A DNA stretch of 64,000 nt from positions 1 to 64,000 of the forward strand of contig CAUJHZ010000067.1 in the NCBI GenBank assembly GCA_963205185.1. Reading direction: 5' to 3'. The stretch's first letter is position 1. Each line of letters starts with the position of its first letter. The notes beneath the pieces were generated by a model, which saw only the letters and a list, made by a program, of their open reading frames with translations, made no database searches and had not been told where the DNA came from. Made by a program: the position numbers and the translations under genes. Shown here piece after piece: positions 8,501 through 17,275 of this stretch. The stretch comes from Planctomycetota bacterium (GTDB lineage Bacteria; Planctomycetota; Phycisphaerae; Phycisphaerales; UBA5793).

Positions 8501-8768
8501 TGCAGCAGTATAACCTCATGAGAAAGGCTGGAGGGCGGCCGATTTTCGGCCCCGGGCGCCGGGGCCGGCCGACGTGGGTGGTCCGCGAACCTCTCGAGGC
8601 CCGGCAGAATCGTTCCAGAAGGGCGGATTGTCGCTCTTGCGGCGCCGGCGTCGGGAATCGGCGGCAAGATCGCACGTCCCGCAAACCGATGACTCACCAC
8701 GTTCGCCCGGCGCCGCCGCCGGTATGATCTTCACGAACCGTTCGATAACAACTCACGACGAGGCACGC

Positions 8769-11054
8769 ATGACGCAGAGACACGCCGCGGCACTGACCCA
8801 CACACGATTCTTCCGCCCGGGCCGCCTGGTCGCGGTTGCTGCAGCGGCGGCCCTCGCGCTGGGTTCGGCGACGCCGGCGCGCGCGATGCAGGACACCGAA
8901 GTGCAGCCCGTGAGCGTCGCGGGCGGCGTCGAACTCGCAGCGCGGATGTGGGACGATTCGCTGCAGAAGGATCGCGAAGGTGTGTACACGATCCTGCGGT
9001 CCATCGGCGACGGCGGCGCCCCCGCCGAGGACGGCTCACATCTGACGGCCACGGTGGACACCTACCTCGCCTTTCTGCACGAGCAGGCGGGCGATCGGCT
9101 CAAGACCTTCAACGAGAGCATGGAAAAACTCGATGCGCACCTCAAGGAGGGCGATCTCCGCGAAGGGCTCGGCGATGCGCTCGCCGCGCACGAAGCAAGC
9201 CTCGAGCCGCATGAACTGCTCGCGCTCCAGCCGGATACGGGCCTGCCGTTCAAGGAAGCGGTGCTCGCCGATCCGCGCGTGATCGAGCTGGTCACTCGCG
9301 CGAGCAAGGCGGCGCACGATGCGGAGAGCAAGGGCGAGTGGATCGTCGCGCAGGATCTCTTTTACCGCCTGAACACGCTGATCGACCATCATTTCCAGAA
9401 GGATCTCGACCGCGTGTCGTATCGGCTGGGCCTGCTGCGGCTGTACGCGCCCGCGCGGCTCGACGAGCTGATGAACGCCCAGCTCGTGGCGATCGGCGAG
9501 AAGCCCCGGCCGCGCTGGGAACACCAGGAACTCGACACGTGGGATGTGCATCTCAACGGCGTGGATCGCGCGATGGTTAACGACGTGCTTTACATCGCCG
9601 CCAACAAGCACCTCTTGCAGCCGGGCTATCCGAGGCTGCTCGTGGGGGGTCTGGGGGCGCTCGAGACGCTCGTGACCACCACCGATCTCAAGGAAACCTT
9701 CCCCGGCCTGAGCGACGCAAGGGCGGTGCAGAAGTTCACGGCCTTCCTGCGCGAGGAAAGCGACTACTGGCAGCGCCAGGCCGCGGCGGACCGCTCGCGG
9801 GCCGCGCGCGTCATCGAGCGCGTCGAAGAGAAGAACAGTGAGACGGTCAAGCTGCCGCTGGAAGTGCTCTACCACGAATTCGGCGACGGGTGCATCTCGG
9901 TGCTCGACCCGTTTACCGACATCGTCTGGCCGGATGAACTGCAGGTGTTCCGCCGCCAGCTCGAAGGCTCATTCAGCGGCGTAGGAATTCAGATCATCAT
10001 CGACGAGAACAACCAGCTGACGATCGTCACGCCGCTCAAGGACTCGCCGGCGCACCGCGCGGGCATCCAGGCGGGCGATGACATCGTGGCGGTGGACGGC
10101 CGCTCGACGGTGGGCATCACGACCTCGCAGGCGATCGATCAGATCACGGGCCGCAAGGGAACGCCGGTGACGCTGACGGTCCGGCGCGAAGGCGTGGAAG
10201 AGCCGATCGACTATCGACTTGTGCGCGCCGACATCCCCATCGAGACCGTCAAGGGCTGGAAACTGCGCGACGGCAACGAGTGGGACTATTACATGAACCG
10301 CGAGCAGGGCATCGGCTACTTGCGCCTGACGGGCTTCATGCAGCAGACCGTGGATGACTTTGACATGGCCATCGCCGAGATGGGCGACGACCTGCAGGGC
10401 CTGGTCATCGATCTGCGCTACAACCCGGGCGGGCAACTGCAGGCGGTGATCGACCTGTGCAACCGCTTCGTGTCGCGCGGCGTGATCGTCTCGACCGAAG
10501 GACCCGGCAAGAAGGTCAACCGAGTGCACCGCGCCATGGCGCACCGCACCGCCGACCGGCTCACCGACATTCCCGTCGTTGTTCTCATCAACGAAGGCTC
10601 GGCCTCGGCCAGCGAGATCATGGCCGGTTGTCTGCGCGACCACCAGCGGGCGGTCGTCGTCGGCACGCGTTCGTACGGCAAGGGCAGTGTGCAGCAGATT
10701 TCCAACCAGGTGGACGGCGGCAACGCGCTGCTGCGCATCACGCTCGAGCACTATCTGCTGCCCAGCGGCGACATGATCCACCGCGAAGCCGAGTCCACGC
10801 AGTGGGGCGTGGAGCCGCACATCACCGTGCGCATGACGCCCAAGCAGATCGGCGATTCGCTGACGATTCTGCGCGATGTGGATGTGCTGCCCGACGCCGA
10901 AGCCCAACTCACGCCCGAGCAGACCGCTCAGCGCGACCCCAACCGCCTGCTCACGGAAGATCTCGATCTGCAGCTGCAGACGGCGCTGGTGCTGATCCAG
11001 TCGCGCCTCGAGACCGGCACGCACCTCGTGAACAAGGTGGGCAACCAGCAGTAG
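8769..11054 (+). CDS. Exported S41 (C-terminal-processing) peptidase with PDZ domain
   Basis: 761 aa. Signal peptide at residues 1-38 (a long Ala/Leu core ending SATPARA). A helical N-terminal region of about 350 residues precedes a PDZ domain (about 400-480, starting SGVGIQIIIDEN and ending VTLTVRREG) and the S41 catalytic domain. The latter shows GLVIDLRYNPGG, the nucleophile region NEGSASASE (608-616) and the general-base Lys638 in SYGKGSVQ. The family cleaves proteins near their C-termini in the periplasm (CtpA/Prc type). The start at 8769 follows GAGG at 6 bases and places the signal peptide at the N-terminus. The gene stands alone on its strand, followed by the fic operator region. Confidence 0.9.
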   Translation: MTQRHAAALTHTRFFRPGRLVAVAAAAALALGSATPARAMQDTEVQPVSVAGGVELAARMWDDSLQKDREGVYTILRSIGDGGAPAEDGSHLTATVDTYLAFLHEQAGDRLKTFNESMEKLDAHLKEGDLREGLGDALAAHEASLEPHELLALQPDTGLPFKEAVLADPRVIELVTRASKAAHDAESKGEWIVAQDLFYRLNTLIDHHFQKDLDRVSYRLGLLRLYAPARLDELMNAQLVAIGEKPRPRWEHQELDTWDVHLNGVDRAMVNDVLYIAANKHLLQPGYPRLLVGGLGALETLVTTTDLKETFPGLSDARAVQKFTAFLREESDYWQRQAAADRSRAARVIERVEEKNSETVKLPLEVLYHEFGDGCISVLDPFTDIVWPDELQVFRRQLEGSFSGVGIQIIIDENNQLTIVTPLKDSPAHRAGIQAGDDIVAVDGRSTVGITTSQAIDQITGRKGTPVTLTVRREGVEEPIDYRLVRADIPIETVKGWKLRDGNEWDYYMNREQGIGYLRLTGFMQQTVDDFDMAIAEMGDDLQGLVIDLRYNPGGQLQAVIDLCNRFVSRGVIVSTEGPGKKVNRVHRAMAHRTADRLTDIPVVVLINEGSASASEIMAGCLRDHQRAVVVGTRSYGKGSVQQISNQVDGGNALLRITLEHYLLPSGDMIHREAESTQWGVEPHITVRMTPKQIGDSLTILRDVDVLPDAEAQLTPEQTAQRDPNRLLTEDLDLQLQTALVLIQSRLETGTHLVNKVGNQQ

Positions 11055-11081
11055 GGGCCCGCGACGGTTCAAAAAGTGGGT

Positions 11082-11112
11082 ATGAGCGATAGAATTGCAG
11101 TCTATCGCTCAT
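11082..11112. promoter_or_regulatory. Palindromic operator 1 upstream of fic
   Basis: Perfect inverted repeat ATGAGCGATAGA, 7-base spacer, TCTATCGCTCAT. It is the distal of two tandem copies whose left arms are 44 bases apart, about four helical turns. Probable binding site for a dimeric regulator, perhaps the Fic protein itself. Confidence 0.75.
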
Positions 11113-11125
11113 GAATCGACCTAGG

Positions 11126-11156
11126 ATGAGCGATAGACGGCCGATCTCTCGCTCAT
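11126..11156. promoter_or_regulatory. Palindromic operator 2 overlapping the fic start codon
   Basis: Inverted repeat ATGAGCGATAGA, 7-base spacer, TCTCTCGCTCAT, with one mismatch to copy 1. The last two bases are the AT of the fic start codon (11155-11157), so a bound protein would cover the translation start and the 5' end of the message. Confidence 0.75.
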
Positions 11157-12321
11157 GCGCTGGAACTGGCAACAACCCGACTGGCCGGAGTTCCGCTGGC
11201 GCGCGTCTCGTCTCGCCCAGGCGGAGGAGCGCCTGCTGCTCGACGGCGGAAAGTTCATCGGCGCAGTAAGGCATCTCAGTGAAAGCGAGCGCGAGGTTCT
11301 TGCTGTCGAGGCGATGAGCGACGAGGCGCTCACCACTTCGCGCATCGAGGGCGAGATTCTCGATCGCGCCAGCGTCCAGTCGTCGATTCGGCGCGAACTC
11401 GGTCTGGCGGACTCTTCCGATGTGGCAGCGCGGCCCGCCGAGCGCGGCATCGGCGAGATGATGGTCGATCTGTTTCGCCATGCCGCAGAGCCGTTGTCGG
11501 AGGCGACGCTCTTTCGATGGCACCGCCTGATCATGCGAGGGCGCCCGGACCTGCGCGATGTCGGGCGCTACCGCACGCATGCCGAGCCGATGCAGGTCAT
11601 TTCAGGTCCAATCGGCCGTCGCCGCATTCACTTTGAAGCGCCACCTTCCGACGCCGTGGCGGGCGAGATGCGCCGGTTTGTGGATTGGTTCAACGAGAGT
11701 GCCCCGGGTGGACCGTCGCCGTTGCCGGCGCTGACGCGAGCGGGGATCGCTCATCTCTACTTCGAGAGCATTCATCCCTTCGAAGACGGCAACGGTCGCC
11801 TCGGCCGCGCCATTTCGGAGATGGCGCTGACTCAGGGCGTCGGCGGAGCCGCGCTGACAGCGCTGGCGGCGACGATTCTGGATCGGCGGCGCCTCTACTA
11901 CGACGCGCTGGAGCGCGCCAATCAGCACAACGAAATCACCGACTGGCTCGCCTGGTTCGCGGGCATCGCTCTGCAGTCGCAGCAGCGATTGCTCGCGCAA
12001 GTGGAGTTCCTCATCGACAAGACGCGGCTGCTCGAACGGCTAAGAGATTCCATGAATCCGCGGCAGCAGGCCGTGCTGCTCCGCATGCTGCGCGAAGGAC
12101 CCTCCGGGTTCAAAGGCGGCCTGAGCGCGGGCAACTACGTCAGCATCGCCAGAACCTCGGCCGCGACCGCGACGCGCGACTTGGCAGAACTGGTCGAACT
12201 CGGGGCGCTGACTCGCAGCGGCGAGCGGCGCCACACACGCTACCACCTGCCGATTCCGCTTCGGCCGACGCCCCCGATCACCATCGACAATTCCGGAAGG
12301 GTGATCGTCGGCTCTTCCTGA
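11155..12321 (+). CDS. Fic-family AMPylase-like protein with N-terminal DUF4172 and C-terminal winged helix
   Basis: 388 aa. The N-terminus WNWQQPDWPEFRW is typical of DUF4172. An inhibitory-helix motif [ST]xxxE[GN] is present as Thr61-SRI-Glu65-Gly66, so it is a class II (N-terminally inhibited) Fic. The Fic core motif is HPFEDGNGRLGR with His207 first, intact for nucleotide transfer. The C-terminal part (about 310-375) looks like a winged helix (RTSAATATRDLAELVELGAL). Fic enzymes usually attach AMP to hydroxyl groups of target proteins. Two tandem palindromes lie just upstream and overlap the ATG, so self-repression through the C-terminal domain is inferred. There is no clear ribosome site because operator sequence fills that position. 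It is convergent with trpC. Confidence 0.9.
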   Translation: MRWNWQQPDWPEFRWRASRLAQAEERLLLDGGKFIGAVRHLSESEREVLAVEAMSDEALTTSRIEGEILDRASVQSSIRRELGLADSSDVAARPAERGIGEMMVDLFRHAAEPLSEATLFRWHRLIMRGRPDLRDVGRYRTHAEPMQVISGPIGRRRIHFEAPPSDAVAGEMRRFVDWFNESAPGGPSPLPALTRAGIAHLYFESIHPFEDGNGRLGRAISEMALTQGVGGAALTALAATILDRRRLYYDALERANQHNEITDWLAWFAGIALQSQQRLLAQVEFLIDKTRLLERLRDSMNPRQQAVLLRMLREGPSGFKGGLSAGNYVSIARTSAATATRDLAELVELGALTRSGERRHTRYHLPIPLRPTPPITIDNSGRVIVGSS

Positions 12322-12339
12322 TCAGTGGGCGCCGCGGTG

Positions 12340-13170
12340 TCACTGCCCGAGCAGTGTTTCGAGCGCGGCGCCGGGGTCTTCCTGCTTCATCAGCTGCTCG
12401 CCGACGAGGACGATGCCCACGCCGGCTTTGCGCAGGCGCTCGATGTCGTCGTGGGTGCGGATGCCCGATTCGCTGATGAGAATGCGCTTGTCTTCGACCA
12501 TGTCGAGCAGGCGCAGCGTATGGCCGAGGTCGGTGGTCATGGTGCGCAGGTCACGGTTGTTGATGCCCAGCAGCGTGTAGCCGGGGTGCGGAAATCCGAT
12601 GTGGTGCCGGACGCGCAGCAGGCTCTCGACGTCGTGCACTTCGACGATCGACGTCATCTTGAGTTCGGTCGCGAGGATGAGCAGATCGACGAACTGGCCC
12701 TCGGTGAGAATGTCGGCGATGAGCAGCACGGCGTCTGCGGAGGCGGCGCGGCTTTCGTAGATCTGCCAGGCATCGATGATGAAATCTTTGCGCAGCACGG
12801 GCAGCGGCACGCGATTGCGGATGCGGCGGATGTAGTCGAGATCGCCGCCGAAGCCCTCGGCGTCGGTGAGGCATGAAATCGCCGCCGCCCCGGCGCGGTG
12901 GTAGGCTTTGGCAATGGGCGCCGGGTCGAAATCATCGCTGCGATACTCTTCGCGGAGCCACCCCGCCGACGGGCTCTTGCGCTTGATCTCGGCAATGACG
13001 GATACGGTGCGCGGCGGGCGATCGGCGGTGACGGCCTGGAAGAAGTTGCGCGGCGGCTCGGCTTCGGTCGCGCGGGCCCGCATCGACTCCAGCGAGACGG
13101 CGGCGCGGCCCCGCTCGACTTCGAGGCGTTTGCGTTCGACGATCTGGCTGAGCGCGTTGGGCATGTTCAT
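12340..13170 (-). CDS. trpC: Indole-3-glycerol phosphate synthase TrpC
   Basis: 276 aa, normal for a monofunctional TrpC. Conserved segments are VIAEIKRKSPSAGWL, ISCLTDAEGFGG, VLRKDFIIDAWQIYESRA, LLGINNRDL and ILISESGI, covering the (beta/alpha)8 barrel's catalytic Lys and Glu residues. It converts carboxyphenylaminodeoxyribulose phosphate to indole-3-glycerol phosphate in tryptophan synthesis. Two ATGs are possible (13170 and 13164). Either way its start overlaps or abuts the start of the divergent CPBP gene, so one of the two starts is probably further in. No other trp biosynthetic gene is adjacent. Confidence 0.92.
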   Translation of the reverse strand: MNMPNALSQIVERKRLEVERGRAAVSLESMRARATEAEPPRNFFQAVTADRPPRTVSVIAEIKRKSPSAGWLREEYRSDDFDPAPIAKAYHRAGAAAISCLTDAEGFGGDLDYIRRIRNRVPLPVLRKDFIIDAWQIYESRAASADAVLLIADILTEGQFVDLLILATELKMTSIVEVHDVESLLRVRHHIGFPHPGYTLLGINNRDLRTMTTDLGHTLRLLDMVEDKRILISESGIRTHDDIERLRKAGVGIVLVGEQLMKQEDPGAALETLLGQ

Positions 13171-14095
13171 GGCGGCGCCGGCTGTTATAGCGTCGCCGCC
13201 CGCAGGCGACCACGCCGCCGCAGCCGTGTCGAGCGGCGTGAACTGGATAGTACTGATCATCGGCCTGCTGGCGCTGGGAGGATTCGCCGCATTTCTGATG
13301 CGTCGGCCCCGCTGGCTGGAGCGAGTCGGCTGCCCGCGCCCGGTGTCGCCGCCGCGCCTGATCGTCGTGCTCACATGGCAGCTGCTCCTCGCGCCGGTCC
13401 TGGTGACGATCGTCGGGACGCTGGTGCTGGCGCCGGTCGCCGCGGATCAGGCGACGCTGCGCGACCTGGCGCAGCAGACGCTCGTAGCGCAGGCGCTGAC
13501 GCTGCCGCTGGCGGGCCTGTTCTTCTGGATGGGTCGGCTGGATGCGGAGCGCGCCTGGGTGCGGCAGGCGCTGGCGGGGCTGGGCCGCGCCGGCAGGCGC
13601 ACCGCTCCCAGCAGGGCCATTGGCGCGGGCGTCCTGGGCCTGGTCATCTGCTGGCCTGTCGTGGTGCTCACGAGCGAGGCGGCGGGGTACATCCGCGAAA
13701 TCATCACGGGCGAGCGATCGCCGCTCATCGCGCACAAGACGCTCGAACAGATTCAGGCGGCGGACCCGCGCGATCCGTGGCTTATCGCGATGGTCCTGGC
13801 GGTGGTGGTCATCGCGCCGCTCATCGAAGAGGTGATCTACCGCGGCGCGATGCTCGGCTGCCTGCGGGGGTTTTCGCGATCGCCGTGGACGGCGATCGTG
13901 CTCTCGGCGGCGCTGTTCGCGGCGATGCACATCGGCACCGCCGCGGGCGTGGCAATCCCCGGCCTGTTCGTGTTCGGCGTCGGCCTGGGCATCGTCTACG
14001 AGCGGACCGGCACCCTGCTGGCGCCGATGGTCATGCACGGCCTGTTCAATCTGGGCAACATCGCGCTGTTGCTGGCGCTGTCGCCGGGCGCGTAA
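13163..14095 (+). CDS. CPBP (Abi/CaaX-like) intramembrane metalloprotease
   Basis: 310 aa with about six to seven hydrophobic segments. The family motifs are intact: EExxxR (Glu222, Glu223, Arg227 in IEEVIYRG), FAAMHIGT with His256, and HGLFN with His292 and Asn296. These bind the catalytic zinc within the membrane. In bacteria the family is linked to peptide maturation, bacteriocin self-immunity and prenyl-protein processing, but no substrate is suggested here. The chosen ATG overlaps the trpC start on the other strand; GTG at 13238 (VNWIVLIIGLL, 285 aa) is a reasonable alternative that leaves room for promoters. Confidence 0.85.
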   Translation: MFMAAPAVIASPPAGDHAAAAVSSGVNWIVLIIGLLALGGFAAFLMRRPRWLERVGCPRPVSPPRLIVVLTWQLLLAPVLVTIVGTLVLAPVAADQATLRDLAQQTLVAQALTLPLAGLFFWMGRLDAERAWVRQALAGLGRAGRRTAPSRAIGAGVLGLVICWPVVVLTSEAAGYIREIITGERSPLIAHKTLEQIQAADPRDPWLIAMVLAVVVIAPLIEEVIYRGAMLGCLRGFSRSPWTAIVLSAALFAAMHIGTAAGVAIPGLFVFGVGLGIVYERTGTLLAPMVMHGLFNLGNIALLLALSPGA

Positions 14096-14301
14096 CGCCG
14101 CGCTTCTCACCGCGCCCGGCGTTCGCTGCGGGTAGCAGCCTCACCGAGCGTCCCTGCCGGCGCCTGGGCGGGGAATTTGCGTCAGAATCGCGCAATCCGA
14201 GACAGTTTGGCCCGGTTTTCGGGCATAAGGATGGCGGCGCGCTGCCCGGCGGGCAGAGCGAACGTGTGGTCTGGTGCGTGATTTCACACAAGGAGAGGCG
14301 C

Positions 14302-15141
14302 ATGAGAGGCTGTGTGAGCGGGTTGGCAGTGGCGGTCGGAGTGTTCGCCGCATTTGGCGCGGTTGCGGCTGCGGACACCATCACGTTTGAAGAACTCGGC
14401 CCGCAGCCGTGCGGCTTTGCCGACACGCACGCGCTGAGCAGCGAGTATGCAGCAGTGGGCGTGCTGTTCGCGGGGCCCGAGCCGGGTCAGGGCGGGGCCA
14501 TTCTTGACCAGTGCAGTAACTTCGGCATCGACGCCCGCAGCGGCGTGCACTTCCTTGCGTTCAACACGTCGGTCGGATATCCCCGCTGGCCTGAGACGGT
14601 CACCTTCACCGACGGCGCCGGGCGCGTTGAACTGTTCGCCTCCGCCGGTTTTCAAGCCGGCACGGTGACGGTGGACGCTTTCGACGCGGCCAATAACCTC
14701 GTGGAGACGCGGACGGTCAGCATGTCCATGGGGCTGTACTCGCAAGTGGAGGTGTTCGGCGACATCGATCACATCGTGATCTCGGCCAGCACGACGTTTC
14801 TCGTCATCGACGACCTGTCGTGGGATGTCAGCGGGCGCTACAACCTCAACGTGAGCGGCCTGTGCCCGGGGACGGTGACGGTGCGCTGGAGCGGCGCGAC
14901 GCCCGGCCGGCAGCAGGCGCTGGTGTTCGGGGCCAGCGAAGGTTCGACGACCATCCCCACCGGGCCATGTCAGGGGACGATGCTCGGCGTGCAGGGGCAA
15001 GTGCGGCTGATTGAGACGTTCGGCACCGGAAGCGGCGCGGGGACGATCAGCGGCCGCGCCGGCACCAGCGCCTGCGGGCACTACCTGCAACTGGTCGAGT
15101 CGGGTTCGTGCAACACCAGCAACGTGCGGCAGATACCATGA
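14302..15141 (+). CDS. Secreted protein, paralogue 1 of 3 with shared C-terminal domain
   Basis: 279 aa, signal peptide 1-24 (AAFGAVAA|ADTITF). The N-terminal part starts TITFEELGPQPCGFADT and ends with DHIVISASTTFLVIDDLSW, a jelly-roll-like module shared with paralogue 3. The C-terminal domain of about 95 residues runs from LNVSGLCPGTVTV to CNTSNVRQIP and is shared by all three. A strong ribosome site, AGGAGAGG, precedes the ATG. The final 80 bases of the domain (15058-15137) are identical to those of paralogue 2. No enzymatic motif is visible; an exported structural or carbohydrate-binding role is a guess. It is the first gene of the cluster, and paralogue 2 follows 77 bases later without a hairpin. 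Confidence 0.75.
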   Translation: MRGCVSGLAVAVGVFAAFGAVAAADTITFEELGPQPCGFADTHALSSEYAAVGVLFAGPEPGQGGAILDQCSNFGIDARSGVHFLAFNTSVGYPRWPETVTFTDGAGRVELFASAGFQAGTVTVDAFDAANNLVETRTVSMSMGLYSQVEVFGDIDHIVISASTTFLVIDDLSWDVSGRYNLNVSGLCPGTVTVRWSGATPGRQQALVFGASEGSTTIPTGPCQGTMLGVQGQVRLIETFGTGSGAGTISGRAGTSACGHYLQLVESGSCNTSNVRQIP

Positions 15142-15218
15142 ACGATGCGCGGGAAGCCGGCGAAGGTCGCCGGCGCGTCCCGCGCTTTCCGTGGCGTTCA
15201 GAATTGAAGGAGAAGGAA

Positions 15219-16163
15219 ATGAGAAGTTGGTATTGTGCGGTGGCCGGCCTTGCAGTAGCGCTGAGCGGTGCGGCGGTCCTGGGCCAAGACTACGTCTACA
15301 TCCCCAACGACAACGAGAACTCGCCCGGCGCGTCGAACAATGCGTTCCCGTTCAACGGCGGCTCGCCCATGCGCGTTCAACAGGTCTTTGCGGCAAGTCA
15401 GTTCGGCGGCCAGAGCGGCGCGATCACAGAGATCGCCTTTCGCGTCGACGAGAGTACCGGTGATCCATTCAGTTCCGGCAACATCGACACCGAAGTTCGG
15501 CTGTGCCACACTTCGGTGAATCCCACCGCAATGAGCACCACGTTCGCCAGTAACTACGGCAGCGACGTGACTCTTGTGTACGATGGCTTCCTCAGTCTGT
15601 CGAGCAGCGGCAGCGGCTTTGACATCGTGATCGGCATCGATGACTCCTTCATCTACGACGGGGTGAGCAACCTGCTCGTCGAGTACAAAGTCTTCAATGG
15701 CGCGGGCACCACGCAATTCGACGCCGCCGGCACCGCGGTTGGCGAAGGCGGCCTGTCCACGATCGATCGCCTCTGGGCCTTCGGGGCTGAGGCCACGACG
15801 GGTTCTTCCAATGGCGATGATGGCTACGTTACGCGGTTGACGATCGAGCCGGCCGGCGGATACGTCCTGACGGTGCGCGGCACGTGCCCGGGGACGCTGA
15901 CGATCGAATGGCGCGGCGCCACGCCTTCGCGACAGCAGGGGCTCGTATTCGGCAACAGCCAGGGAAGCACCATCATTCCCAACGGGCCATGTCAGGGGAC
16001 GATGCTCGGCGTGCAGGGACAGGTGCGCCTCGTCAACACCTTCAGCACCGGCAACGGCAGCGGATCGGTGAACGGCCCGGCCGGCACCAGCGCCTGCGGG
16101 CACTACCTGCAACTGGTCGAGTCGGGTTCGTGCAACACCAGCAACGTGCGGCAGATACCGTAA
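15219..16163 (+). CDS. Secreted protein, paralogue 2 of 3
   Basis: 314 aa, signal peptide 1-22 (LSGAAVLGQ|DYVYIP). Its N-terminal part differs from the other two: a beta-rich module of about 190 residues (VQQVFAASQF, ITEIAFRVDE, LLVEYKVFNG) resembling planctomycete proteins that describe a temporally or spatially variable coat, but no named family was recognised. The C-terminal domain (LTVRGTCPGTLTIEW to CNTSNVRQIP) is the shared one. GGAGAAGG precedes the ATG. A strong terminator follows the stop. The same C-terminal domain joined to two different N-terminal modules indicates domain shuffling. Confidence 0.75.
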   Translation: MRSWYCAVAGLAVALSGAAVLGQDYVYIPNDNENSPGASNNAFPFNGGSPMRVQQVFAASQFGGQSGAITEIAFRVDESTGDPFSSGNIDTEVRLCHTSVNPTAMSTTFASNYGSDVTLVYDGFLSLSSSGSGFDIVIGIDDSFIYDGVSNLLVEYKVFNGAGTTQFDAAGTAVGEGGLSTIDRLWAFGAEATTGSSNGDDGYVTRLTIEPAGGYVLTVRGTCPGTLTIEWRGATPSRQQGLVFGNSQGSTIIPNGPCQGTMLGVQGQVRLVNTFSTGNGSGSVNGPAGTSACGHYLQLVESGSCNTSNVRQIP

Positions 16164-16194
16164 TCGTTCGTCGAAGTGACGTGTGATCATCAAC

Positions 16195-16226
16195 AAAGGC
16201 CCGGGCAAGGCATTGCCTGGGCTTTT
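16195..16226 (+). terminator. Rho-independent terminator after paralogue 2
   Basis: Stem of 14 pairs, AAAGGCCCGGGCAA, loop GGCA, TTGCCTGGGCTTTT, with two G-U pairs. It is a near copy of the terminator at 17196-17227, so the duplicated unit includes the terminator. Confidence 0.85.
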
Positions 16227-16257
16227 GCTCATTTTCTCGCACCTTGGCACAGCGCCC

Positions 16258-16286
16258 TTGCATTTCGCGTGGAAATACGTCACAAT
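16258..16286 (+). promoter_or_regulatory. Candidate sigma-70-type promoter of paralogue 3
   Basis: TTGCAT (-35), 17-base spacer, CACAAT (-10), about 40 bases before the ATG and just after the preceding terminator. Each box matches consensus at four of six positions. Confidence 0.35.
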
Positions 16287-16326
16287 GCGGCGGAGTCAGA
16301 AGGCCTCGATGCAAAGGGGAACCGAG

Positions 16327-17169
16327 ATGAACTTTTCGAATCGTCTGCTGTCCATCGCCGCGGCCGGCGCGGCGCTCGCGGCGACGGTCGCCGGTCGCGC
16401 CGACACCATCACGTTTGATGAACTCGGCCCGCAGCCGTGCGACTTTGCCCAGACGATGCCGCTGACGGATGAGTACGCCGCGCTGGGCGTGGCGTTCGAG
16501 GGCCGCCAGCCGGGCGAAGGCGGGGCGATCCTCGACGGCTGCAGCGGCTTTGGCGCGCAGCCGCGCAGCGGCGACAGCTTTCTCGCGTTTGACATCTTCG
16601 GCAGTTACGCGACGCTGCCGGAGTTCGTCTCCTTCGCCGGCGGCGCGACCCGCGTCGAGTGCTATGCAACTTCGCCGATGAACGGGGCGTTCATCCTCAC
16701 GGCCTATGACGGCGACAACAACGTCGTGGACATGGCCGACGTCACGCTGCTGGCGGGAACCTGGTCGCGCATCGAAGTGACTGGCGCGATCGACCACATC
16801 CGCATGTCGTCGATCTCGTTTCTCGTCGCCGTCGATGATCTGTCGTGGGAGGCAGCCGGCGGCGGCTATCGGCTCGACGTGACGGGACAGTGTCCGGGAA
16901 CACTCACCGTCTCGTGGAGCGGCGCGACGCCGGCGCGTCAGCAGGGGCTGGTCTTCGGCGCCAGTCAGGGAAGCACGACCATTCCTGGCGGGCCCTGTCA
17001 GGGGACCATGCTCGGACTTCAACAGCAGGTGCAACTCGTGGCAGCGTTCTCAACCGGCCAGGGATCCGGCTCGGTGCGTGGTGAGGCGGGGCCGGCTGCG
17101 TGTGGGCACTACCTGCAACTGGTCGAGTCGGGTTCGTGCAACACGAGCAACGTGCGGCAGATTCCGTAA
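16327..17169 (+). CDS. Secreted protein, paralogue 3 of 3
   Basis: 280 aa, signal peptide 1-25 (ALAATVAGRA|DTITF). It is paralogous to the 14302 gene over its whole length: DTITFDELGPQPCDFAQT, GEGGAILDGCSGFG, DHIRMSSISFLVAVDDLSW, then the shared C-terminal domain (LDVTGQCPGTLTVSW to CNTSNVRQIP). The domain's Cys pattern (CPGT, GPCQGT, ACGHYLQ, SGSCNTSN) suggests two disulfides outside the cytoplasm. AAGGGGA precedes the start; a second ATG 18 bases upstream is possible. A perfect terminator follows. Function unknown. Confidence 0.75.
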   Translation: MNFSNRLLSIAAAGAALAATVAGRADTITFDELGPQPCDFAQTMPLTDEYAALGVAFEGRQPGEGGAILDGCSGFGAQPRSGDSFLAFDIFGSYATLPEFVSFAGGATRVECYATSPMNGAFILTAYDGDNNVVDMADVTLLAGTWSRIEVTGAIDHIRMSSISFLVAVDDLSWEAAGGGYRLDVTGQCPGTLTVSWSGATPARQQGLVFGASQGSTTIPGGPCQGTMLGLQQQVQLVAAFSTGQGSGSVRGEAGPAACGHYLQLVESGSCNTSNVRQIP

Positions 17170-17195
17170 CGAACACTTCCCAGCGCACGATCCTC

Positions 17196-17227
17196 AAAAG
17201 CCCAGGCAAGGCATTGCCTGGGCTTTT
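17196..17227 (+). terminator. Rho-independent terminator after paralogue 3
   Basis: Perfect 14-bp stem AAAAGCCCAGGCAA, loop GGCA, TTGCCTGGGCTTTT, followed by more T-rich sequence. Confidence 0.9.
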
Positions 17228-17275
17228 CTTTGCGTTCAGAAACCCTGCGACGCCGCCCATACACTTGCCGCGATC

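Noticed and set aside
12319-12324. Another TGATCA at the fic stop codon, as in the hicA/hicB arrangement
   Set aside because: The convergent trpC stop is 16 bases further on, so the palindrome does not join two stops here; coincidence.
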